Shown here: positions 12,795 through 23,075 of the stretch, one piece after another | Layout: every line of letters starts with the position of its first letter | Position numbering within the stretch: the first letter of the stretch is position 1 | Source: Sipunculus nudus | Lineage: Eukaryota > Annelida > Sipuncula > Golfingiida > Sipunculidae | Length of the DNA stretch: 64,000 bases | Assembly (NCBI GenBank): GCA_026874595.1 | Contig: CM049313.1 | Coordinates: forward strand, 75,320,659-75,384,658 | Direction of reading: 5' to 3' | Program-made: the position numbers and the translations under genes | The notes under the pieces: generated by a model | Told to the model about the DNA's origin: nothing | The model's database searches: none | What the model saw: only the letters and a program-made list of their open reading frames with translations

Positions 12795-13625
12795 GAAACA
12801 AGGCCTACAGGCCTAATGCAAACTTGTGCAAAGTTTGGGAGTATGAATGGAGGTTTATTTTTAAGATTTGATATCGATCCTCTTAAGGACCTGCATATCT
12901 ACCTTAGTCATTATGATTTCAGCAAAATGGACTTTTCAGACCTGCAAGTTTCAAACTAGGACATTTTAAAACTAGAATATGGGTAGTCGACAAGCAACTA
13001 TGTGTATCTGCAGAAATCAGAGTGGGACGGGTGAAGTGAGGCATGGATTAAGTGGCAAGGGGAATAGAGTGAGGTGTGTTGCATATTAGCATGGATGTCT
13101 GCAGAGTAAACGTGAATGTAGGTGGTGCCACCTGTCATAAAATCGAGAGAGCTGTCCAGGATGTATAAACCAGCAAAATTATCAGGTGGATAAGCCAAAC
13201 CACTGCTGAGATATGAGTGATTTTATCCCAAGGCAGATGAACAGATGGACTCTGTGCATAAGTGGTTGCAGGTGGCGCCACCTGTTTTGCCTATGATGAA
13301 GAGCTATGTGAGATCTATACACATGCAAAATTTTGGCCCAATCAGTCAAACTGTTCCCAAGATATGAGCTTGGATGTCTGCAGAGTAAACGTGAATGTAG
13401 GTGGTGCCACCTGTCATAAAATCGATAAAGCTGTCCAGGATGTATAAACCTGCAAAATTTCAGGGGGAAAAGTCAAACCACTGCTGAGATAAGAGTGATT
13501 TTATCCCAAGGCAGATGAACAGATGGACACTGTGCAAACATGGTCTTGAGAACAAAATGGAGGAGTCCAAGATCTATTGATATGCACATTTTCAGGCCAA
13601 TAGGGTGAATCACTCCTCAGAAAAG
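12795..13625 (+). mobile_element. Chimeric repeat: H 5' end, A core, B-like tail
   Basis: AGGCCTACAGGCCT and GCAAACTTGTGC (H left end) are followed at about 12970 by AACTAGAATATGGGTAGTCG (A left end). A-type core monomers with GGTGGTGCCACC or GGTGGCGCCACC follow near 13120, 13270 and 13400. The last part (GGAGTCCAAGATCTATTGA, about 13560-13625) matches the B-associated segment near 39628 and 50120. The H-then-A order is also seen at 21528-21722. Confidence 0.55.
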
Positions 13626-15180
13626 GGCTTTAATTTACTACTTTAATTTATTTTCAGTAGAAACCTGATTGAAATCATAACCACTTAACTAGAGGTGCAA
13701 AACAAGATGTTATGAATACATAATATTGGCTGAAATTTTGACAAAAAGATTACAGTAATCAGACTAAAAGTAGGACAACAGGATTACAGGTTAACTGTTA
13801 AATATACTGTACAATAAACATACAGGTAAATGAACTTCTAAGGATGTGTGCAGCTTAGCAAACACTTTGACTGCCTGGCTTAATGTTTAAAGATGTATGC
13901 ACATACCTAACAGTGACCAATCATATATAATTATGGAACTATTCAATGTGTGACACATGAAATAAAAGTAAATCTTGAATTATAACTAATAAAATCAAGT
14001 ATGCATCTCAGCTGTTCATTACAAGGAATGAGAATATCACACTGTAAAGTATCATTATGATAACTGCATTCCTTGTGCAGTAATCAGATTCAGCTTTACA
14101 TACTTAGCCATTGTCTGGAAATACACTCTTTGTTGCATATGGCCAAAATTTATTCAACTGGGACTCTCCTCACAATGACCCTATGAGTGTGCCCTTTTCG
14201 AAATGATTATGATCCCTATTTTCAATGGTTGGAACACAACTGGCCCTATGCCAATATCCTGGCTTCTGTATACAGCAAGATGGCATCTGCAAGCAGGTTG
14301 TGAATGAAATAATTTCGAGTGAATGTATTTTGACCACAGTGAAGGGAGGCAATGCACAACCAAAATTATGTAATGATCAAATCCTATACAGGTTTGCTTG
14401 ATGAATGGGTTCTTTTGCCTTTCCCAGTGCACTGAGACAGAGTTACGTAACAGTGATGGGTTCATTGTATTATACATTCATATCAGGAACACATCACAAA
14501 AACACATCCCTTTCAATAACAAGATAAAGTGGAGACATCTGTCATAGTTCCTACTTGTTAGCAGGCAGAGCTATATGATATCACTGGAGTGTGTAAGTTG
14601 CCTGGTTATAGTCATGACTGTTAATATTCTGCACATCAAGGATCAAAGGATCACTCAGCACATCCTTACTCTGACAGTATAAACCCACAAACCACAAGCA
14701 CTCTATGCCCTCACTGATAGTCATCTTCCTGACAAATTCACCTATACTTGTCTTTCTGTATTGTAAAGGTGTCACTGGAGATTTTGTGGGGGTTTTATTT
14801 ATTTATTTTTGTGTCTCAGCAAGGAGGTATTGCTTCTATCATGATTGGTAGGTTAGTTGGCTGTTTTGTCTTTTTGCAAGTTAACTCAAAAAGATAAGAA
14901 CAGATTTTGATGAAATTTTATTGTTGGTTAAGGTAGCACCTAAGGAATAAGCAGTTACATTTTGGCAGTAAAGTGATGACAGTGCAGAATTGGATTCACA
15001 AGAGTACGACTGCTGGTTAAGGTTTGTGGGCTTTCAAACCACAATGCACCAGGGTTTCTTAATGTACATATATATAAATATAGTGAAGAGGATAATTAAG
15101 TCTGTTCAGGTATGCTGGAAAATAATTGTCTCCAGGCAAATTATCTAAACATGGGTGTTTTGGTGGTAAAGACTTAACAG
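13626..15180. other. Spacer; includes a family J 5'-end fragment near 14810
   Basis: No convincing gene. At 14815-14890 the sequence CAGCAAGGAGGTATTG, followed by TTTGTCTTTTTGCAAGTTAACTC, resembles the left end of another dispersed family (compare 38687). Overlapping open frames at 14181-14477 (minus) and about 14218-14396 (plus) have no clear splice context. Confidence 0.4.
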
Positions 15181-16210
15181 AACTAGAATATCAGCAGAAG
15201 CTGACAAAAGCCCTCAGCCAAAAGAACAGTGTTTGGAGGTGGTAACAGTGACAAGTACTAAATATCTGTTCTCACATGGATGTATATCTGTACATGTCTC
15301 AGTTATAAATTTTAAATGGAGAGGTATGTACCATGACTCATAACAATCCATCAAATGCTTCCTGAAAATAAGCTTTATTCTATTATAAGCTCTGTGACCT
15401 TGAAAAGCAGGTCAAGGTCACCCATCTTCGAACTTGACTGAGATTTTGTTGATATGCATCTTCACTAAAGAAATAAAATTCCTATTGTGAATCCTTTTAG
15501 AGATATCCTGCTCACAAGGCCAAAATTGAAAAATCCAAGAAAAATTCATTAAAAATCAGAAATTGCAGGTGGCGCCCCCAAACTTGTGCAGCAGTTACAG
15601 ACCAACAGTCCCTATGATCATAGTATGTATTGTGAAAATCCACCCAATGGTTCCTGAGGAATAAGCTTCTAAATGTTTTTTCTATAATCAGCTCTAAAAC
15701 GTAGAAAAATAGGTCAAGGTCACCAATCTTCAAACTTGACCGAGATTTTGTCAATGTACATCTTCACCGAAAAAATAAAATTCCTACGGTGAATCCTTTT
15801 AGAGATATCCTGCTCACAAGCCCAAAGTTGAAAAATCCGATAAAAATTCATTAAAAATCAGAAATTGTAGGTGGCGCCACCAAACTTGTGTAGCAGGTAC
15901 AGATTATCAGTCCCAATAATCATAGTAAGTTTTGTGAAAATCCACCAAATGGTTCCTGAGTAATAAGCATCTAAGTGTTTTTCCATAATCAGCTCTAAAA
16001 TGTAGAAAAATAGGTCAAGGTCACCCATCTTCTAACTTGACCGAGATTTTGTTGATATACATCTTTACCGAGGAAATAAAAATCTGACGGTGAATCCTTT
16101 TCAAGATATCCCGCTCACAAGGTAAAAGTTAACGGACGCCGGACAGACGGACGGACGGACAGCTTGGGTGACAACAATAGCCCATCAGCCTAAGGGCTGA
16201 GGGCTAAAAA
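15181..16210 (+). mobile_element. Family E pearl/HINE-like element, copy 2
   Basis: Same ends as 7825-9153: AACTAG, the TCAGC/GCTGA stem-loop and AGCCCTCAGCC at the left; an (ACGG)n run and the TAGCCC/GGGCTA hairpin at 16178-16206 on the right. It has GGTGGCGCC sites near 15569 and 15872, so one core monomer fewer than copy 1. This fits gain or loss of monomers by unequal exchange or replication slippage. Confidence 0.75.
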
Positions 16211-16449
16211 AGTAATATTTGTAAGCATACCCATGTGATTTTTAATAGAAGGTGTTTTCTTGAAATTAAACAAATTTTGATTTTAAAGTTTTACAGTTTA
16301 GACAAGTAGTCCAAGCCCCCCATAGCGCTTCAAATTGAGTACAAACAACCTCTGGTGGAAGGGTGAGTAATGTGAATAATCATGATATTTTCATTTTTAA
16401 AGAAATTTTCATCACTAACTGTTAAGGAAATTTATTTTTCTAAGAAAAG

Positions 16450-16654
16450 AGTGGACCATCATCATTCCCTGGTAATATTGGGAGCCTTTGTTTTGAAGGC
16501 AGACCTGAATGTAATGCAATGAGCGAATTGGTGTACAATAACAGCCTTGTTACAGACTGGACTCATTTATTAACTGCACTTTGTTAAGATGCACCAAAGT
16601 TTGATCAGGATGATGGTAATGTTCAAGCATTTGTGACCCAGAATGTTGAAGGAG
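16450..16654 (+). pseudogene. Exon-like segment with an in-frame TAA, unrecognised
   Basis: From 16450 one frame reads 45 codons (including NIGSLCFEGRPECNAMSELV), meets TAA at 16585-16587, then continues for 22 more coding-like codons (DAPKFDQDDGNVQAFVTQNV) to a donor-like GGAG|GTATGT at 16654/16655. A pyrimidine-rich acceptor candidate TTATTTTTCTAAG lies just upstream at about 16432-16444. Amino-acid content on both sides of the stop looks protein-like, and the stop could be a single substitution. I read it as a decayed exon; the family is unknown, and the acceptor and frame are inference. The 40-base minisatellite starts 26 bases after the donor. Confidence 0.35.
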
Positions 16655-16680
16655 GTATGTGGTCAACCTCATTATTTCAG

Positions 16681-19610
16681 GTAGTAATAATAAACCTATT
16701 GATACTCCTGATAATTTCAGGTAGTAATGATAAACCTATTGAGACTCTTCATAATTTCAGATAGTCAGGATAAACCTTTTGAGACTCCTGATAATTTCAG
16801 GTGGTAATGATAAATCTATTGAGACTTCGGATAATATCAGGTATTAATGATAAACCTATTGAGACTCCTGATAATTTCAGGTAGTAATGATAAACCTATT
16901 GAGACTCCGGATAATATCAGATATTAATGATAAACCTATTGAGACTCTGGATAATATCAGGTATTAATGATTAACCTATTGAGACTCCGGATAATTTCAG
17001 GTAGTAATGATAATCCTATTGAGACTTCTGATTATTTCAGGTAGTAATGATAAACCTATTGAGACTCCTGATGATTTCAGGTAGTAATGATAAACCTATT
17101 GAGACTCCTGATAATTTCAGGAAGTAATGATAAACCTATTGAGACTCCTGATAATTTCAGGAAGTAATGATAAACCTATTGAGACTCCTGATAATTTCAG
17201 GTGGTAATGATAAACCTATTGAGACTCCAGATAATATCAGGTAGTAATGATAAACCTATTGAGAATCCTGATAATTTCAGGTTGTAATGATAAACCTTTT
17301 GAGACTCCTGATTATTTCAGGTAGTAATGATAAACCTTTTGAGACTCCTGATAATTTCAGGTAGTAATGATAAACCTATTGAGACTCCTGATAATTTCAG
17401 GTATTAATGATAAACCTATTGAGACTCCTGATAATATCAGGTAGTAATGATAAACCTATTGAGACTCCTGATAATTTAGGTGGTAATGATAAACCTATTG
17501 AGACTCCTGATAATATCAGGTAGTAATGATAAACCTATTGAGAATCTTCATAATTTCAGGTAGTCAGGATAAACCTATTGAGACTCCTGATAATTTCAGG
17601 TAGTCAGGATAAACCTATTGAGACTCCTGATAATTTCAGGGAGTAATGATAAACCTATTGAGACTCCTGATAATTTCAGGTAGTAATGATAAACCTATTG
17701 AGACTCCTGATAATTTCAGGTAGTAATGATAAACCTATTGAGAATCTTCATAATTTCTGGTAGTCAGGATAAACCTATTGAGACTCCTGATAATTTCAGG
17801 TGGTAATGATAAACCTATTGAGACTCCTGATAAGTTCAGGTGGTAATGCTAAACCTATTGAGACTCCTGATAATATCAGGTAGTCAGGATAAACCTATTG
17901 AGACTCCGGATAATATCAGGTATTAATGATAAACCTATTGAGACTCCTTATAATATCAGGTAGTAATGATAAACCTATTGAGACTCCTGATAATATCAGG
18001 TAGTAATGATAAACCTATTGAGACTCCGGATAATATCAGGTAGTAATGATAAACCTATTGAGACTCCTGATAATTTCAGGAAGTAATGATAAACCTTTTG
18101 AGACTCCTGAATATTTCAGGTAGTAATGATAAACCTATTGAGACTCCTGATAATTTCAGGTAGTAATGATAAACCTATTGAGACTCCTGATAATTTCAGG
18201 TAGTAATGATAAACCTATTGAGAATCTTCATAATTTCAGGTAGTCAGGATAAACCTATTGAGACTCCGGATAATATCAGGTAGTAATGATAAACCTATTG
18301 AGACTCCTGATAATATCAGGTAGTAATGATAAACCTATTGAGACTCTGGATAATATCAGGTAGTAATGATAAACCTATTGAGACTCCTCATAATATCAGG
18401 TAGTAATGATAAACCTATTGAGACTCCTGATAATTTCAGGTAGTCAGGATAAACCTATTGAGACTCCTGATAATTTCAGGAAGTAATGATAAACCTTTTG
18501 AGACTCCTGATAATTTCAGGTAGTAATGATAAACCTATTGAGACTCCTGATTATTTCAGGTAGTAATGATAAACCTTTTGAGACTCCTGACAATTTCAGG
18601 TGATAATGATAAACCTATTGAGACTCCTGATAATTTCAGGTAGTAATGATAAACCTATTGAGACTCCTGATAATTTCAGGTAGTCATGATAAACCTATTG
18701 AGAATCTTCATAATTTCAGGTAGTCAGGATAAACCTATTGAGACTCCTGATAATTTCAGGTATTAATGATAAACCTATTGAGACTCCGGATAATATCAGG
18801 TAGTAATGATAAACCTATTGAGACTCCTGATAATTTCAGGAAGTAATGATAAACCTATTGAGACTCCTGATAATATCAGGTAGTAATGATAAACCTATTG
18901 AGACTCCTGATAATTTCAGGTGGTAATGATAAACCTATTGAGACTCCTAATAATATCAGGTAGTAATGATAAACCTATTGAGACTCCTGATAATTTCAGG
19001 TAGTAATGATAAACCTATTGAGACTCCTGATAATTTCAGGTAGTCATGATAAACCTATTGAGAATCTTCATAATTTCAGGTAGTCAGGATAAACCTATTG
19101 AGACTCCTGATAATTTCAGGTATTAATGATAAACCTATTGAGACTCCGGATAATATCAGGTAGTAATGATAAACCTATTGAGACTCCTGATAATTTCAGG
19201 AAGTAATGATAAACCTATTGAGACTCCTGATAATATCAGGTAGTAATGATAAACCTATTGAGACTCCTGATAATTTCAGGTGGTAATGATAAACCTATTG
19301 AGACTCCTAATAATATCAGGTAGTAATGATAAACCTATTGAGACTCCTGATAATATCAGGAAGTAATGATAAACCTATTGAGACTCCTGATAATTTCAGG
19401 TGGTAATGATAAACCTATTGAGACTCCTGATAATATCAGGTATTAATGATAAACCTATTGAGACTCCTGATAATATCAGGTAGTAATGATAAACCTGTTG
19501 AGACTCCTGATAATTTCAGGTGGTAATGATAAACCTATTGAGACTCCTGATAATTTCAGGTGGTAATGATAAACCTATTTCAGGTAATAATGATAAAGCT
19601 ATTGGGACTC
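16681..19610 (+). repeat. 40-bp minisatellite, about 73 units
   Basis: Uninterrupted head-to-tail array of a 40-base unit that begins GTAGTAATGATAAACC, contains GAGACTCCTGATAA and ends TTTCAG. Units differ at a few fixed positions (GTAGT/GTGGT/GAAGT/GTATT; TTTCAG/TATCAG; CTCCTG/CTCCGG). One single-base deletion near 17479 shifts the register. A longer period exists: 18604-18984 repeats exactly at 18964-19344, an offset of nine units. The unit length is not a multiple of three and every frame has stops, so it is not coding. The last units degrade after 19575. Confidence 0.95.
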
Positions 19611-20039
19611 CTGATGACTAAGACCTTTGATGATTCCCAACAGAGAAGATAAAACAAATTTGAATATATTGGATTGGATTCTAGCATTCGTGATAACCTT
19701 TGAGGGCAATAGCTGATTCAGGGAGTTCTCTTAAATAAACAGTTGACATGAATGCAGAAGGGTTTCCTGTGTCTGACTTTGATGCACTGGACTGTTAATT
19801 CTTATTGTTATGGACAGACTTGTACTAGGAGTGCAAGGCACTTGACATACTAGACTGGAGACCTGCATTGGGCAATGGGCAAACATGGGCATAAAATAGT
19901 GCAACTGCACGCCTCTTGGCACCTTGCCAGGTAGCCAAGCAAGGCATGGTGATGAATGTCCTTTAGAGTGTCTAGGCCACATTCCACAAAGTGGTAACAA
20001 GATGTCCCTAGTACAAGGGTTATTTAATCTATTTCTGCC
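19611..20039. other. Spacer without recognised feature
   Basis: An 89-codon open frame on the minus strand (19731-20000) has no ATG at its start and no recognised domain. Nothing else was identified. Confidence 0.4.
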
Positions 20040-20365
20040 AGTCTATGTCAGTGGAGTTCATTGAAATTTCATACAAATTGAAATTTGGTACATTAGTAAG
20101 TTTTGATGTCATGCAATGATGAGTCAAAGGAGTTTACTAAAATTTGGTACAGAGGTAAATTATAATGTCATGCAATTAGGAGTCAATGGAGTTTACTGAA
20201 ATTTGGTACAAAGTAAGTTATAATGTCATGCAATGATAAGTCAATGGAGTTCATTGAAATTTGGCACAGCAGTTATAAATGTCATGTATTGAGGAATCAA
20301 TGGTGCACATTGAATTAGGTACAGAAGTTAGTTATAATGTAATGCAATGATAAGTAAATGGAGTC
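20040..20365 (+). repeat. Degenerate ~60-bp tandem repeat
   Basis: About five diverged units, each with GTCATGCAATGA or a variant (near 20107, 20167, 20225, 20280, 20337) and GTTTACTGAAATTTGGTACA or a variant. A second array of the same unit is at 29862-30075. Confidence 0.7.
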
Positions 20366-20371
20366 AATCAA

Positions 20372-21527
20372 TACAAGATTCTTACATCATCAGTAACTGC
20401 AAGTTAATTTCCTGTTATTATCAACTAACAAATTCCTTTTCCATTTTTCTTTAATTTGTTATTAAAAACCAATAAAAACTTATTAATTTATTGTTTATTG
20501 TTATATTGTTAGTTAAAACTACTAGATGAGTTGGGTTGGACACCTGGATCAACTGTGGCTAGCCATAAGCTGCCTGGCTGCTCTAGTGTATGCCTCGGGT
20601 CAAGCATGCATAATTTGATGAAAGGTCAACAAGGTCAACATACAGTTGACTCAAGAGGGGCTGGGGGGAGCTTAGGTCTGACATGGTCTCATAAAAACAT
20701 TAATAAAAGCTACAATTTTTAGCCAATTTCTTTCAGCTTTCTAAACTAAAAAGCTGAAATCCTTATGTGTGCATGATATGAAAATTATATCAACAAACAG
20801 GAAACAAACGTGCCATGGTAAAAGTTTGGCAAAATTTAAGGTACTAATTTTATATTTATACTTATAACTTATAAAATTTGAAAAATTCTAATTTTCGGTA
20901 TTCAATTGAATCTTGATAAAATAATGTTACATCCCTGACAAAAAATCTCAGCAATCCTTTTGTTAAGGGAGTAAATATATTTCTTGATTTTTTACAAAGT
21001 GCATTATGTTTGGGCCCACAACTTCAAACAATTACACAATAGTGACATCATTTCTGGCATGTGCATAGAGAATGTATATTATATATGATCAAAGTCAGAT
21101 CAGTGGTTTTGATATTAGGCAGTCTTGAAGTGTAAAAATGGGTTTTTAATGGAAAAGTGAAGTTTTTCATTAATATCTTGAAGGTATTAAGTCCTAGTGA
21201 CCAAATTCTTGGCATGGTAGGGGATTTTGGAGACATCTAATTGTATGCCAAATTTTAGGAACTGAGAGCTGAAGCTGGGGAGTTGAGCTCTTGCAAACTG
21301 CATAACACTAGCTTGATGTAAACAATATGTTACATGGTGCTTGAAAACTTGAATAAAATCTACAGTTTTTGATCAACTGGTTTCAAATTTTTGGTGTTAA
21401 CAGAGAAAATGCTAACAAAAACATGCTGTGAAAATTAAATCCACAGTACTTACTGGAAAAAAACGTGCCATGGTCAAATTTGGAAAAAGTTTAAGGTACC
21501 AATTTATAATTTTTGTTAATATTTAAA
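20372..21527 (+). mobile_element. Family F element, copy 3, left part
   Basis: Starts within F (equivalent to about position 4958 of copy 1: ACAAGATTCTTA, then CATCAGTAACTGCAAGTTAA) and follows it collinearly through both internal blocks. It breaks at GTTAATATTTA, where an H left end begins. The missing remainder of F resumes at 27008, so the two parts are one element split by insertion. The F 5' end is absent. Confidence 0.7.
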
Positions 21528-21721
21528 ACAAGGCCTACAGGCCTAGTAATGCGAACCTGTGCAATGAGATAACACCAGGTATAATGCTTCAATGCTGTAC
21601 CATTACTTTTCAAGAACATGTGTCACATGTATATGAACAATGCAAGTACTAAACACTTAGAACAAGAAACAATTAAACAAACATCACTGCTGCAATTCTG
21701 GCATGGGTGCACACAACACAA

Positions 21722-22495
21722 AAACTAGAATATGGATAGTCAACAAGCGACTATGTCTATCCACCAAAGTCAGAGTAGGAAAGGTGAAGTGAGGCATTGA
21801 TTGAGTGGCAAGGGGAAATAGTGTGAGGTGTGTTGCATAATAGCCTGGATGTCTGCAGCCGAAATGTGTATGTAGGTTGCGCCACCTACCACAAAATCCA
21901 GAAAGCTGTCCAAGATGTATAAACATGCAAAATTTTAGGCAGATAAGTCAAACCACTACTGAGATATGAGTGATTTTAGCCCATGGCACAAGAACAGACA
22001 GATGCTGTGCAAAAATGGTGGCTATTTGGTCCACCAGTTTTGCATATGATAAAGAGCTATGTGAGCAAAATTTTTGCCAAATCGGTCAAATGGTTCCTGA
22101 GATATGAGCTTGGATGTCTGCAGCGTAAATTTAAATGTAGGTGGCGCCACCTGTCATAAAACAAGAAAGTTGTCAAGGATGTATAAACCTGCAAAATTTC
22201 AGGTGGATAAGTCAAACCACTGCCGAGATATGAGTAATTTTATCCCAAGGCCGATGAACAGATGGACGCTGTGCAAAAATGGTTGCAGGTGGCGCCACCA
22301 GTCTTGTAAACTATAAAGCTACCTGATATATATAAACATACCCAATTTTAGGCTGATGTATCAAATTCCTCTGTAGAAATAAGCAGGTGCATACACTGCA
22401 AAAGTCAATGTAGGTGGCACCACCTGTCTTGTGAATGAGAATACCATCAAAGACGCATAGACAGGTATAAGTCCAATACATCAAACTTCCCCAGA
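21722..22495 (+). mobile_element. Family A repeat within H
   Basis: Begins AACTAGAATATGGATAGTC and contains A-core monomers with GGTGGCGCCACC near 22140 and 22288 and related GGTGGCACCACC near 22411. The A 3' hairpin is missing, and H-like sequence resumes near 22500 (compare 1310 onward). The H core also contains GGTGGC-type sites, so the right boundary is approximate. Confidence 0.5.
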
Positions 22496-23075
22496 GTTTG
22501 ATGCACTGGGCTGACAAGGCTTAGGTGAGTAAGGCATTTGCCCCCAAGTGACCTGTGACAAATTGCTGCCTCAAGCTACTGCACTGAGTGAACTCTGGAC
22601 CTGCACCTGGCTAGACTGAGTGAACTTTTGACCTGTACCTCATTGCACAGAGTGAACTCTTGACCTGTTGCATAATCTGACACAGCTGGCAGTCTGCCAA
22701 AGCTATAAATAGATTCAGGCTGAACTTTGGTGCTAAATATGATGCAGTGAGCAGTCTGCCAAAGCTATAAATAGAATGCAGCTACTGCACTGAGTGAACT
22801 CTTGACCTATACCTGGCTGCACTTCTTCCAATCCTGGCACTGTGCCAAAACTATTTATAGAGCTGACATCATCTTGGCTAATGGCCAACATCAAGGCACT
22901 GGCATCTGTCAATGGTAAACCAAGTGCTGCCATCTGTACACAAAAGTGGTCCCTACTTGAAATAACTTTGAAATTTATTTTCCTTTTTACAAAATGCTTT
23001 TCAGCTGACTTTTTATAAAAAAGAAATCAGGAATATATGTAAAATTATTATGGCTGCATACTGAATGCAAAATTA

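Noticed and set aside
14181-14477. 98-codon minus-strand ORF and an overlapping plus-strand frame
   Set aside because: Both strands are open over the same stretch, and neither has splice sites or a family signature.
16681-19610. Possible repetitive coding sequence in the minisatellite
   Set aside because: A 40-base unit shifts frame each copy and every frame meets TAA/TAG/TGA within about 50 bases.
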